This document shows positions 26,837 through 40,050 of a DNA stretch of 64,000 bases, piece after piece (the stretch's first letter is position 1; each line of letters begins with the position of its first letter). Below the pieces are notes generated by a model, which was not told where the DNA came from, made no database searches, and was given only the letters and a program-made list of their open reading frames with translations. This DNA is from Neckera pumila (lineage: Eukaryota > Streptophyta > Bryopsida > Hypnales > Neckeraceae). The stretch lies in NCBI GenBank assembly GCA_963969595.1, contig OZ018410.1, forward strand, positions 44,001,413 to 44,065,412, written 5' to 3'. The position numbers and the translations under genes were made by a program.

Positions 26837-29358
26837 ATGGACGTGGTGGTGGAAGGTGGCAATGGTAGCGCCCCGGCTACGACGACGCGGTTGAAGGGCC
26901 ACAATGGTAGCGGAGGTGGAGCAGGCGGGACCGACGACCGGATCAAAGGGCCGTGGTCGCCCGAGGAAGACGTAGTGCTCAACCGGCTGGTGGAGAAATT
27001 CGGAGCTCGCAATTGGAGTTTGATCGCACGCGGCATTCCCGGCCGCTCAGGGAAGTCGTGCCGCCTGCGTTGGTGCAACCAGCTCAATCCCGGCGTCAAG
27101 CGCAAACCCTTCACAGGTACTGTAGGGATCCTCACAAATCCTCCTCTTCTCCTCTTGCTCGTTTCTGCAGACTGTCGGGCAAGGGCGTGCATTCGTAGGT
27201 TTCGGTCACTCCGCGTCTCAAATTGTTCAAATTGTCGGAGAATCAAAAAGCTTGCAGTAATAGGATTTCACAGTAACTTAGGTAACAAATCATATCAATA
27301 TTGATCTCTCCCGAAGTGCTCTATACGTTGAGCCCCATCGTCTAATTAGAGACAGATGAATCTTCGCTGTTGAAAGCATGAAGACGAGTTTCAATGTCCT
27401 CCTCTTCTCCTCTCCTGTTGCTCGCTAATGCAAATTGTCGCGCAAGGCCTTGCATTCGTAGGTTTCGCTCACTCCGCGTTTCCTATTGTTCGCTTCGCAA
27501 ATTGTCGGAGAATCAAAGCGCTGGCAGTAATAGAATTTCACAGTAATTTAGGTAAAAAATAATAATCAATATTTGAGCTCTTCCGAAGTGCTGTTTGTAT
27601 ACGCTGAAACCCCATCGTCTCCTCCTCTTCTCCTGTTGCTCGCTTCTGCAGATTGTCGGGCAAGGGCTTGCATTCGTGGGGTCCGCTCACTCCGCGTTTC
27701 CTATGTTCGCTTTTGCAAATTGTCGGAGAATCAAAGGGCTTGCAGTAATAGGTTTCTGAGTAATTAAGGAGACAAATAATATTCAATATTGTGCACTTCC
27801 GAAGTGCTGTTTACGTTGAAACCCCATCGTCTAATTAGAGGCAGGTGAATCTCCCCTGATGGAAGCATGAAGTCTCCCGTAACAAGCATGCGGCGAGCTT
27901 CTAATGTCAGAAGAATGCAATAGCATCCCATGGCAAGTTGGTCCAACGATAAAACTGGCGACTCTGAACTGAACTCACACACACACTATTGAACTGACCT
28001 CACACATTTTGCTGTCTGTATCCCTTGTAGAGGACGAAGACCGTGCCATAGTCGCCGCACACGCCATCCACGGCAACAAGTGGGCTTCCATCGCGCGCAT
28101 GCTACCCGGCCGCACCGACAACGCCATCAAGAACCACTGGAACTCCACTCTCCGTCGCAAACACACAACCAACAGCAACACCAACACCACTCCCAACGGC
28201 GGAGGCTCCACCTCCGACGGTGGTTCCACGGAGAAGGGCGCCACCAACAAGGACGACGACTACACCAACAACTCCGACGACGACGAACGCACACCAAATA
28301 CCCAAAACAACGACACAGACATGGGCGACGACTCCGACGACTCCGACACGCCCAAAACAACGGATCCCGACATGATGGATCCCGAAGGCGCACTTCCGCT
28401 CCCTTCGTCTGTACCCATTCGCCCTGTTCCACGCCCGAGCGCCTTCACTTCCTACAGGAAGCTTGGCGTCCAACAACAAGCGCCAGTGCCTGTTCCGATT
28501 GAAGACGATGACAGCGTGATGGCGGCGTTTGGGGCGTCGTGGTGTGTGCCGGACGCGCCCACCACTTGCGGAAGAGGATGCTGCCCTCCGCCTGCTTCCC
28601 GAGGCTCACAGAGTCCGACTGGGGTTCAACAGGTGAGACCTTATTTTGTTTAAGGGTCGATTCGTTCATGAAAGTAATGCTTGCAAATTGGAGAGGTTGC
28701 GTCTTGGCAATGGACATTGTGCACAGGACATCTTGTTTCCCTGGTTTACTACAATGCTGAAACTCCGGCTTACTTGCAAATCGGAGGGGTTATGTTTGGC
28801 CATCCCCCTTTTGCACAGTTTCTAGTTCACCTGGCTTGCTACAATGCTGAAACTCTGGCTTACTTGCAATTCGGAGGGGTTATGTTTGGCCATCCCCCTT
28901 TTGCGCAGTTTCTAGTTCCCCTGGTTCGCTACAATGCTGAAACTCCGGCTTACTTGCAAATCGGAGGAGTTCTCCTGGCTTGCTAAAATGCTGAAACTCC
29001 AGCTTACTTGCCCGTGTGGTCGTGGCAGGAGCCTTCTATTTCCCCGAGAGGGCCGTTACTGGGACCTGACTATGTCGAATTCGGGGACGTTGCTGTTTCT
29101 GGCGATGGCGATGCCGGTAGGAATGCACCCCAATCGCCTGCATCTCTATTTGACGATGCATCCCTCTCGGAGCTTCTGTCTTCTGCGATTCATGCGGCGG
29201 TGACGGAGCTTGTGGTGCCGTTGCTGCAAGGGCAGGTGAAAGCTTGCAATCCGAGCTCAGGGGGGGTGGATATGGACTTGATGCGAGAGATTGTGGCCCA
29301 AGAGATTTCACGCTATTCCAATCTGCGAGTGCCACAGCAGGAGCCCACTTCTCAGTGA
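26837..29358 (+). CDS. R2R3-MYB transcription factor (MYB25/MYB1/MYB44-like clade)
   Basis: Three exons are inferred: 26837-27116, 28031-28632 and 29029-29358, with intact GT/AG borders and a continuous frame of about 403 aa. The R2 repeat ([49 protein letters not shown]) has the regularly spaced Trp. R3 ([44 protein letters not shown]) has its first Trp replaced by the usual aliphatic/Phe position. The signature resembles plant subgroups 22/23 (MYB44, MYB25, MYB109). After the DNA-binding domain come a Thr/Asn/Asp-rich acidic stretch, the short motif [12 protein letters not shown], a Cys-rich patch (CGRGCCPP) and, in exon 3, [11 protein letters not shown], all in keeping with that clade. The protein is expected to bind DNA in the nucleus as a regulator of stress or development. 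Intron 1 splits R3 near its start, a common position. The last exon border is the least certain. Confidence 0.9.
27139..27875 (+). repeat. Three tandem copies inside MYB intron 1
   Basis: Copies start at about 27141, 27399 and 27622 (period 258, then 223 bases). Each begins with CTCCTCTTCT and contains TTGCTCG, TTGCATTCGT or GTGCATTCGT, CACTCCGCGT, TTGTCGGAGAATCAAA and GCAGTAATAG. They occupy most of the intron between the R2 and R3 exons and have no coding potential of their own. Confidence 0.8.
28741..29010 (+). repeat. 90-bp tandem repeat inside MYB intron 2
   Basis: Units start at 28741, 28831 and 28921 (period exactly 90), with a truncated further unit from about 28975. Each unit has CTACAATGCTGAAACTC, GGCTTACTTGCAA, TCGGAGG.GTTATGTTTGGCC and CCCCCTTTTGC.CAGTTTCTAGTT. 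A more diverged unit may precede them from about 28679. The repeat ends just before the acceptor of exon 3. Confidence 0.85.
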
Positions 29359-30901
29359 GGGCTTTTTCTTGTATCATGTATGTATATGAATTCTACCAGC
29401 TACTGATTTGCATACCACCGGCTGGGATACCTTATGAGCTAGATCTGTGTGTAACGAGAGCTTGATGTATAGCGAACTTTGGTTGGAATAATTGTTGATA
29501 GTAGCACCACGATTTGTAGGTTTGGGTGAAGGAGGAATTCCCCTTGTAGAGTTCGGAATGCAGTTCTGAAGCCCATTTGTGAGAGAGTCAGAGTCAGAGG
29601 AGGACAGGGAGGCTAGCTTATATTATTTTCTTCTATTTATCGAGTGTGGGATAGTTAATTTATAATGTGATGATACGAGGCATGTCATGATGGCCTCTCT
29701 TCGTGTCTTGCTTTACATGCCAATGTGTCATTGGAAAATGTGGAACTGGAAACGTTGATAATGAAAGATTTTGTACCTTGAGAGTCGAAAGTGGAGCAGC
29801 GTTCCATAGCGGAGTTACTTGAGATTGTATTGATGTCCCTCTGGTTTATACTCCGTATTATTTTTCGTGATGAGTGTGACCCTGAGGTTCTTGTTTTTCA
29901 TGGTAGGTAGGGATGCCCGTATGGCCACAATGAATGGTCTTTCTTTGTGGTAATTTGAAAAGTCTTGAATGGTTGTTTGAATGAAAAGTCAGATTGGAAT
30001 CTAAGGAGACACTTTAGCTCCACTACCTTATGTCACTTGGTCACCTCTAAATTAGAAAAAAAATACGGAGTATATCCACTATGGTTATCTCATTCACCAA
30101 TACAAGCCATAATAGATTTCATGTAGGATGATTTGAAAGATTCCTTTGATTAGATCTATTCCATATTTTTAAGAGCTCAAGAGATTTTTTTCAAAAGATA
30201 TGATTTATAAATCTATTTTGGTCTATATTGAATGTAGACCATTTTTTTCCTTCATTCAACTTTGTGCTTTTTTGGAATGACAACTTATAGTTCCATACAA
30301 TCCAATTGGCTCCTTCTCCAAATTTGAATATTAGTCCCACTCTTGCAACTCAGAGGCCAAACAAGATCTTTTACACTTCAGTGGTTACTAAAATCTACTT
30401 GGTCTTTTATTTTTTTTTATTTTTTTTATTTTTTATGCAAAGGCAAACACTTTAGTCACAGTGGGTGCATGAGTGCATAAATAGGTTAAAAACAACTAAC
30501 CACTTTTCAAATACCTGGAAGGTCTTAAAGGAATAACTCTTAGTATCTACATAAACTCGAGAGATTGTCAAGACACTATAATGTACACATTTGTTTCAAA
30601 AACTTCTACTAGGACCTTACTCAAAAGGTAGATAGCCACTCCATAGCCACTCCATTGCCATCACATGAGACTTTCAGTTGTACCTTGTACCTTACTTAAG
30701 ATAGCTCACCAATATAATATGTAATAAGGACAATGTCTGCTCTCTTGTTGAAATTTGGAGTGATCTAACACTTCACGTACCGGAAACTGGCCAAAGAATG
30801 ACACTGAAATCCTGTGTAATCGTCTCTTTGTCATTACCTGGAGAAATGATGCTCAACTTCGCAATAGAGATGCAACTTAGGTTGGTGAGCTTTGTACACT
30901 T
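29359..30901. other. Intergenic between convergent MYB and sulfate transporter genes
   Basis: The first 200-300 bases after the MYB stop presumably include its 3' UTR. The remainder is AT-rich. I see no further gene. The two flanking genes are convergent, so this stretch should hold both 3' ends. Confidence 0.5.
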
Positions 30902-33900
30902 CTACGTGGTGTCATTGCCGGACGCTATTAGTGCTGAACTTTCTGACTCTGACCGTGAGGCTTCACGTCTCCAAGAAGAGGGGTCGCCGTCTTGGTCGTG
31001 TCGCTCACGATTGACTCTCCTCAAAGATTGTGGGTCGGTTTTCTCTTCGGAAACGTGATCACCCTGCAAGAGCGAAAGGCAGACTTGAACAGCATCGTGA
31101 ACTCTGACAAAATACCATGACAGGCCTATCAGGTCAGGGATTCCCGCGCGGGCTAGAGTCGCCATTACTCGGGGATTTGGGTTGCAAAGCGCTATCTGCA
31201 CACTCCAATTTACAGTAGGCTTCAGCGACTCACAATACAGTAGCCAGTTACTATCCACAAGGCGGACTGTTGAGAACAAGTGTGCATCAGAAAACAGGGC
31301 GTAGAGAATAACCTGAATTTTGCGGGCTTTGTACGCATGATAAATTTCTTTGATGGCATGAACGCCAGTAGAATCGATGTACGTCACCGCTGCGCATCAA
31401 ATACCCCAATGGATATAAAATTCAAAATGGTTTTAGAGCCTCGGTTTCAACAGTTCTACCTTTTAGAAGCCTAGAAGTCTTATCTAACATACAAACTCAT
31501 CATTATTTGGAGTGTTCATGCTGAGAAAGTGAACACAAAGCTTGATATTGAAAGCAAGGTCAGGGCAGCAGAAAATTACGCGACATCTCAATGATAAGAA
31601 AACTGATACGGCCAACGTCATTTCCCTTGTTTGCTGAAACTCCTGTATGAAGCTCAAACTCCTGCAGCCTGTCAAGGGTATCTAAAACTCAGAAGCTGAA
31701 GGATTAGAAAAAAACAAATATTGGTTCACGTGAAAGGGTAGAACACGAGTACCTTTCTTTTATGAAATTCATGTTCGCGAAGTATATAGGAGAGTCAATT
31801 CTGAGAATGACGATTCCATGGTAGATGAATGCATCAGGATACTGCAGTATATTACGGTACACAGTGGTACCTGGCAATCGACCTAACACGGCTGCCAGCA
31901 AGAAACGGAACTGTCAGAATCAAACGACATTCTACCAAGTCAGCAGCAACAACGTGAACGCATAGCGCTGGCTAATGTAATGAAATAAGGAGAGCGAGAT
32001 GGGGAGCGAATTTCCAACGACTCATAAACATGCCCTTCGGCAACGGAAACAACAACGAGCTTACCCATATGCGGATTGGCTGTCTCGTAGATGACAAACA
32101 CAAGAGACAAGCCCACCTGACAAACAAAAAGCGAAAATCAGAATTCTGAGACATTCAAAAACCTTCGATATTGACACCTTGTCTCAAAGAAATTCACCAA
32201 GTCTTATATAATCAACAACGTGGAGAGTTTGCGACGTGCACGGGTCTTTTGCAAATCCAGTTCTAGCACCAGGCTCACATCATGAAGAATATTGTAGGAT
32301 ATCTTACCCCAATTAAAACGCCAACCTCAACGCCCAAAAAAAGGGTAAACAAGCTGGCTGCAAGCCAGAGCGAAAAATCCTTCTTCTCCACTCGCCACAA
32401 GAATATTCCTTCAGCGTAATCTACCTGCAATATTTTCAATCATCATTTAGATGGGACAGATGTATCCAAACCCAAAAGTTAACGAATAATTGATATAGAG
32501 TAGTTTTCGAAGTTCCACGATTACAGGATTTACCAGGTCAGAAGACATACCAAACCAATAACAGCGGATATAACAATAGCCGCTAGAGCACACTGCCATC
32601 AAGAGGAAAACACACATCACAAGACATCAAGAAGTATCACAAACATTCATATTTCATGGTTTCCAAATCTATCGAAATTGAAATCTTCTCTTCACTTTTG
32701 GATGTTCTAAAATTATTTCATTCTGTAAAGCATGAAATTGTATTGCACAACACTTTGCAAGACGCATTGACTGGACACTGGCGAATATATCTACATAATT
32801 GAGCATCTCCTACTCACTCTTCTGGGCTACCCGACCCTCACTATTGAAAAGGAAAACAAGGACAACTTGCAAAATGGGATATACTGCAAATAGGTGCTGG
32901 TTGATACCTGTGGAATTTCTGCGAAAAGAGGTGTGAGGAACAGTAAAACCGCTGTTACCAGCAGGCCCATAATAATCCCTGCAAATCCAGTTCTGGCACC
33001 AGTTTCCTGCATTACGGCAGACCTGGAAAAAGACCCTGCGGTTTGCATACGAGTAAGATTTGGAACCTCGCGTCAATGAGGCAAGGGGATCCATCTGGCA
33101 AACACCAAGTTATGACGATTGCCGAAACCATAGATATGCTGCGAAACAAATGTCGGAGCATTCTCATAGACAAACGGCCAGCGTATACTAAAGCGTTATG
33201 TATAGAGATCTGAATGAGGATCACTTGGTCTTAACAATAAGGAATCGACAGATTACTTGGTGAAGTTCTAGAGGACCAAATTGACAAACCTGTGGTAGTA
33301 TACGCAGAGAAGGCCGAGCCAAGCACATTCGCCACTCCCAGCCCAAAAAGCTGCAAAACAATGGGATGCGCAAGTTAGTCTACTTTGATACACTGTGTCA
33401 GAATAGAAAACCTATTACAATTTCAACGTAAGAGTATACGACATACTTTTCCGATCTCAGATGGTGCATGCGGAGGAAAACCTGGGAGTACACATTCTAC
33501 ACCGATTAAACAATTCAAAGAGACGCCACTCCATAGGCAAATTCCTTATTGAGGTTCTACCATAATTTATAACTGCCTGTGAGTATCAGTGCGTGGTTTT
33601 GCTAACCTCTTGGTTAGAGTCGATCTCATAACCATTTTTAGCAGCCAAAGCTTTAGCAATGCCGACTGATTCCTGCATGCATCAGAATAAGAAGTATAAG
33701 TCATGCAAGCGGCCCTGCAATATCGGGTGGGGGGGAAGGGACTGGAAACAGCTATATGCATGAGAGACTGTTCCACGAACCAGAATAGCAACACCACATA
33801 TAAGAGCTGCCGTGGGCAATAGTTTACTGGCAGAAGCGAAGTCATATTTCAGTGAGAATCCTGGAAGTCCTTGTGGTATTGAACCAACCTGCCAAAAAAG

Positions 33901-36181
33901 AATCATTGAGAACTATCATGGAATAATTATTGAGATATAATCATGAACACTTGTGCTATTTAAATTGCTGACGCAGAAACGCAGAAACTTAGGAATTCAG
34001 CACGCAAACTAGCTTTAGGCCATATTCTCACCACGCTTATTGAAAGAGGATGGAATATCTTGACAAAAATGGTGCCAGAAATGACAGCAGTCAGAGGCCC
34101 TGCTGCACGGAGCATTCGCAAGTGCTTGTAATTCTTTCCCTGCACCATGGCGGTAAAACAAACATTCAGATATAATGGTCAGAAACGAAGAGCCAAAAAC
34201 AGTGCACCAATCACGATAGACATTCATGGCTTGATCTGCGCAGGTCAGAAGTGAATACTCACTAGATGCTTCATGATCAGGAGAACTGCGAGGAAGGTAC
34301 AACCCAGTGTGAACGGTTGCCACTTGAACTGCAACCAAAGCCACCATTGCAAATTCAGCCACGTACTTCTCGTCAAAACCGAAGACAAATCACATTCATG
34401 GTTGTCAAATGGGGATATATATACTCGGAAGCATGCCTTTCATGCTCAAAATAATTCTAATTTATTCTGGAAGACCTGCTGTCATCTCAAACATTTTAAC
34501 CAGAGGAAACCAGAGACCTTAAGTAGCATTGATATTCAAGCAAGTCACCTGCGACCTGCCGGCGATAATACTCCGAGCAAGGGGGATTAACTTGCTGCCG
34601 CCAGAAACCTCATAACCTAGAAAACTCTTGATTTGAGACAAGCCGATAATAATGGCCGACCCAGTCGTGAACCCAGAAATAATCGAGTGACTGATGAATC
34701 GGATGAGCCATCCTAACCTGCAACACAGAAGCTTCAGTTGAGTCCTTTCTAGAACATGCGCAACTCTTAAAGACAAAAATATTCAAGTTTGAATCACTTG
34801 CGATACGTACGTAAATTACATGCGCAGACTTTGGGGCACTAAAACTTACTCCGCGCTAAATCTTGTCCACCAACTATTGGACAGCAGCTATATTCTTCCA
34901 GGGTACGTGACACTGATAACTAATATTCCCTATCAAACACGAAGTCTGTGCTAGGGAGTACCTGATCAAGCCCATGAAAATCTCTAAGATCCCAACCATA
35001 AGTGCAAGTAGGATAGCAAGCTGAGTGTATTGTTCATCAGTGCTTCCCTTATCACGATCCACAAGAGGTGCCAACCCATTAGAGACTAACAGCGACACCA
35101 ACGCCACGGGACCAATAGCGAGTTGGCGAGAGGATCCGAATAATGCATAAGTAAAAATGGGAATAAATCCTGAATCTGCAAAAAGTAGTTGAGAGAACAT
35201 CAAGATATGGTCAAGTTGTCAAAATAATAAAGCAGCGCCGGAATCTACACAACACATAGAAAAACGCATAGTTTGAGTGACTTTAAAGCAAGCCCATTTA
35301 AAACAAAAAATAATACTTTAAAGTGCTGGAGGAAAACAACAACAGCAACAAAAGATTGTAAAGTCTGGCCTTACAAAGACCATAAATAGGGTGAAGGCCA
35401 GCTAGCTTGGCGTACGACATTCCCTGCATACCCCCAAACATAAGAACAACCAAAGCAGCTTGCTTAGTTTGTACAAACCTCACACAACAATGTCCATACT
35501 TGACTTGCGTTCACTCAAGCTTCTCATCGACCACAGAAGTGGCTCCCAGGCACAGCCCCATGAGATTTTTGATGACTACTCACAAAACAGTTCTCATTCA
35601 GTCGAATTCTGAGTCTCTAGGGAGGATTCATTGACCACAGACTATCTCCAGTAGGAATTTACAGAATCTATAAACTAATAAAGCCTACGTAATTTGCTCA
35701 ACATCTTTGTCTTCGAATGAGTTCCCCGAAACCCTGAAATAGAGTGTAACTACGTGCCTCAACCAAAAGAGTAGAGAGCCTTCTCAATTCAACCAAAACA
35801 CAGCAATCGTAGGCTTGTAGTGACTCCCCCCAGATTTGATCTTCAAGAGATATGTTCAAAAGAAGGTACCTGCGGAATAAGCATGGTGCCCACGGTGATC
35901 CCCGCAAGCGCATCCGCTTTCAAGCTGTCGCGCCACTTGTAAGCCTTCATCCACACTAACGAGGGCAACAATGTTTCCGGCCATGTCTTAGGTTGCCCCG
36001 CTCCTTCAAACGGACTCACCCCGCAGATCTGTATCACGGGCGACGACGGTTCCAATTGCGAAACCGGCAGGACTTTCACTGATCTGGCAGCTGCGGAGGT
36101 CCCGGTGCCGGTGCCTTGTTGCTGCTGCCTCCGCCCGTCTGCCAGAGCACTGATATCGATTGCACTCTCTGAGGTGTACAT
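30902..36181 (-). CDS. SULTR4: Sulfate transporter, SULTR4 (vacuolar) type
   Basis: Seventeen exons join in frame: 36181-35870, 35423-35375, 35175-34962, 34717-34549, 34328-34263, 34139-34032, 33888-33781, 33672-33607, 33350-33290, 33035-32908, 32592-32551, 32424-32308, 32116-32065, 31891-31753, 31668-31580, 31389-31313 and 31195-30902. The product is about 696 aa, normal for the SLC26/SulP family. The membrane domain includes GMSYAKLAGLHPIYGL, SSRQLAIGPVALVSLLVSN, HSIISGFTTGSAIIIGLSQI, AAKNGYEIDSNQELFGLGVAN and GSFSRSAVMQETGARTG. The C-terminal STAS domain has VTYIDSTGVHAIKEIY. Wording of these blocks is closest to plant group 4 transporters, which export sulfate from the vacuole with proton coupling. 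The start chosen (MYTSESAIDI) is the first ATG before a Gly/Gln/Thr-rich cytosolic tail. The C-terminus after the STAS domain is a polar tail of about 50 residues. No disruption was seen. Confidence 0.95.
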
Positions 36182-39059
36182 TGTGTAATCTACCAATTCC
36201 ACACTCAACAAACTCCCATAGCTCTCACTCTAAACCCCTCTTTTTTCATAACTCATCTCAATTCCTCAAAACCTCCCACCCGAAATGCCGTACCTGCAAG
36301 AAAGCCAATTCATCAGTACGCAGCTCAAAATCTCCTTCTACACTCACAATTCCAAACCTGCACGTAAAGTGCTCCCTCACCACCACAAAAACAAGCATCA
36401 GAAATTCATATCTCCTCACGGCACGACAGTCCAAAACCTTCACGCAATCCAAGAATCCGACAAATTCGAGCTCGTAATCTGACCTAATCTCGCACTTCAC
36501 ACCAATCCCATCCAATCCAAAGCGCTTCGTACAACGAGTCAAATCGGAAACGAGAAATCCACGTGAAATCAAAGCTAACTTACTGTTGCATTAATTCATT
36601 TCGGAAGCTCCACCTGCATTTCCATTCACAATTCAAGGCGCTTATGAAGCTGTTTCGAGATTTTGACCTACGAGTAAAAGTCTTAGAGCAAGAAGAAGCC
36701 ACCTACTTAGAGACGAAATGAAGTACCGTAGGGTGATGATTTAATGGAACTCGTGAGCTTTGAGGAAGCTCGCAGCAATTCAGCAAACGGAGCAAAAACA
36801 AAGGGCAGTCGACTGTTTAACTTAGTTCAAAAAATGAACAAGATGAGACTTGGACGGGAATATGCGCGTATTGTTGAGGTTCATTGAACCTGACTTAGGT
36901 AAATTAGACGTCAATGGGTAATTAGAAGCTTGAGTGAGCCTTGAAGTTACTGTGGAAACGAGAGGTAAAAAACTGTTTTGAACAGGTGGCGTAACAGGGG
37001 TGGTTGAGAAGTCTCTATTGGTGCCCAATGGCACCTAGACACTGGTGCTCAGCCCTCACTTTTCTTTTTCTTTTTTTTGTTTGTGTATGTGTGTGTGGTG
37101 GATCCATCAGAGTTGAAAAATTTTGGATTGTTTGTTTCCAAATTTATTGATAAATATTGTCTAGTGCTATACTTGGAAAGAACTAGCACCTAGTTCAAAA
37201 TTAGCGAGTGGAATTGGGAAAAAAAGACAATTGCAATTTGAAAACATCAACAAAAATCAATGAAAAATTTCTATTTTGAGAAAAAAATACTAAAAATAAC
37301 CATACTACAAACATGAAAAAACAATTCAATTTGGGAATTGAAGGAAAATAGCCGATAAAATTCAAAAAACTTCCCTAGTCCAGTGCTTGGTCCAATATAA
37401 TGATAGTTTTAATTCTATGGGTATGATCTACAGATTATAGCTTACAATTTTTTATAAAGTAATCACTTAATTTGTCTTCTAACTGTATTTTATAATACAT
37501 CTTCACTTTTTTTCTAAGTTTGGATCATCTTTCTACAAGTCTGTAAATCCTACATGTCCAAGGCCTTTCAATTAGATTTTTGTAAAAGTTCTACAGACTA
37601 TGAAACAAAAATTGAAGCTTTTTCAATGAGTTTTGATAACCCCAAAAAGTTCGTCTACGTCCATGCAAAGAGGGCTCCTTTGCGCGGGGAGTTTGGAACA
37701 TTTAAGATGGTTTCAAGATCAATTTTCTGGTCAAATTTTTTTACCATAAAGTCTTCCCAAATGGTCTATTTTTTGGTTTCTTTGAAAATTATTTTTCCTA
37801 TTTTTTACAAATTAAAACATCAAAGTATATATTCTCTTTAAAATTTTAGCTCGCTCTTTTTTGTGAATAACTTTTGACCTAAATTTTTTTTAGATCTAAA
37901 ATTTTGAGCATATGCTATTTTTTAATATTGTACAAATTATCCTTATTTTATTTTATTTTTATAGATTCATATGCAAAAGCTCATGAAAATTGAAGTACTA
38001 ACCAAAGTAGAACAAAAAATGACAGTCTTTCTTGCTACAATCCACCTTTTAAGGACCTGATTGTAATATATGAACAACACATTTCATGAAAAGTAATCCC
38101 TTAGCTATCCCTTAGCTTATTCCTTTTGGTTTAGGATGATGAGTCATTCAATGCGTAATTGCACGGACACTCAAAAAGTTACAATTGAATTCTTAGCTAA
38201 GAGTTACCTATTGTGTTTTTGCAAGCTAAAAAGACTCCAATGCTCCTTAAAGATGAATAGATGAGATGGAAAAAGAACTTGAAGGAAATGCTATAGTGCA
38301 TGGGAAGTATCTTCTTGAAGTTCATGTAGTTTTTCCTAACAAGTATTAAGCTGTACTCATTTTTTTTTTCCGGTCATTTCAACTTTAGAATATTATAAAG
38401 AACACCATCCTCATCGCTAAGTATATCTTGCCATTACTCTTCAATTTATACTTCTCTGCTTTTGTGATAGATACCCTTTCAAGTGGTAGTCAAAGTTGTG
38501 CAACAGCAACTAACAATCATTGCAAGTGGTGAATTTGATCACTATGCATGTTCTAATGATCAAGGAGGGGTGACCATTCAAAATATTCAGATTTGTTGTT
38601 GTAGCTCTAAATAGTGACCACGGTCTGCAAGAGGTGTGTCTTCAATGGATTTTGTTAGCGTGTCACTAGCTCTAAATTTTTTTATTTTTGTTATAGAAAT
38701 TTAAATGGTTCTATAGAAAATTTTGTTGGTTTGAAGATTTCACAATATGGATTAGTAATGGTTGGGGAATGGTTTTATGTATATGTAAAAGGGAATCACC
38801 ACCTCAACATGAATAAATAGCCAAGATGAATAAACATGAATCACATTATAATATTGGTTTGATTTAACATCTTTGCAGGTAAAAGTGCAAAATCTTCAAG
38901 TGGAAGTTGTGCTATCAATGAAGCAATTGATTGAAAGGGTCTTTTAGGTTCAATTTACATTACATTGGTATATAAAGCTTCTCATGGAGCAGCTGCACTA
39001 ACAATCTATGCTCCTTTGCATGGTACTGAAACTCATCTGCAATAAAAGTGTTCTCCAAC
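36182..39059. other. Sulfate transporter upstream region and AT-rich intergenic DNA
   Basis: The first 800 bases are relatively GC-balanced and hold the 5' leader and promoter of the minus-strand transporter gene. Beyond about 37050 the sequence is AT-rich without gene-like ORFs, and a GT-rich simple repeat lies at 37080-37100. Confidence 0.5.
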
Positions 39060-39859
39060 CACTACAAGAAAACAAAATCCAAATTGCAATGTCCAAATTG
39101 ACTAACTGTGTCCGAACTAACAAAAAAATGTTCAAATCGACTAAAAATTGACAGAATCATGTCTAAATTGACACTATTCCTATGAAATAAGAATTGACTA
39201 TTAATTATGGACAGTCTTCTATCTTTAATACATATCTTTGTCCGTTTCTTCACCAACATACAAATATTTTCGTTCATTCCTATGGCATCTATGTTTGCTT
39301 CAGAGCTTAACCCTTAAAGGCCCACGCTTTTAAGCGACCCAGTGCAGAAGCCTGTTTAGTGAGATTGAAATGTCTCCATGCAACAAGGAAGCAAGGATTG
39401 TTTGATCTCACTGCTGATTGTGCATAGCATGAAGCATTTGTAGTTGTTAACCCTTAAAGGTCCATGTATCCCAAAAGTGGATGCGCCTTGGTCAACCTTC
39501 ACTATAAGAAACCCGTACTTTTTTCAGACATGCGATTTTGACATGAGCACGTCCCTTGTGGTGTCTTCTTGCGTCAGCGTAGATTTCACTTTTTTTGCGT
39601 CATGGCTAACACGCAAAAAACATCAAAAATTTCAGATAACATAGCCTGATATTTTTATGTCAACGGTCAGACATCAAAAGGGACATGGGTCTAGGGGCTA
39701 TTGAAATTCAGCCATGTGGCTGCCACGTTAGTGCCATGTTGGCGATGGAGGCCACGTGTGCAATTTTTTCATCCAACTTGTTGGTGACATGGCAGATGAC
39801 GTGTCCGTGGAAAAAGTGCCATGGCATCCACCAAGGATGACATGGTAGGCGTAGTCAGC

Positions 39860-40050
39860 ATAGTTTTATGTCGTCTAGATGCTTTTTGAATATTTTTTGA
39901 AATGACAAAATAGACATCCAAATGTTTTTTAAGACGTCAACTTAGACATCTAGACATTTTTTGCAATGTCAACTTAAACGTCCAAATGTTTTGCGGTGTC
40001 ATCTTAGACATTTGCATTCCATCATAAACACCTCTTGAAATGTCCATTAT
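39860..40050. repeat. Left subterminal GACATC/GACGTC motif array
   Basis: Repeated short motifs such as GTCGTCTAGATG, TAGACATCCAAATG, AAGACGTCAACTTAGACATC, TCAACTTAAACGTCCAAATG and GTCATCTTAGACATTTG occur at spacings of about 25-35 bases. The mirror set lies at about 48900-49520 near the other terminus. In known CACTA elements comparable arrays bind the accessory transposase protein. That role is inferred here. Confidence 0.65.

Noticed and set aside
28102..28479. Minus-strand ORF opposite MYB exon 2 (125 codons)
   Set aside because: It is the complement of a GC-rich, codon-biased exon, with Gly/Val-rich low-complexity composition and no motif. It is a shadow of the MYB coding strand.
31196..31312. 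Open reading continuing between the STAS-domain exons of the sulfate transporter
   Set aside because: The stretch is open but inserts about 39 residues into a conserved STAS strand. GT/AG borders at 31312 and 31196 restore the family sequence (KIQ|IALCNPNP), so it is an intron.
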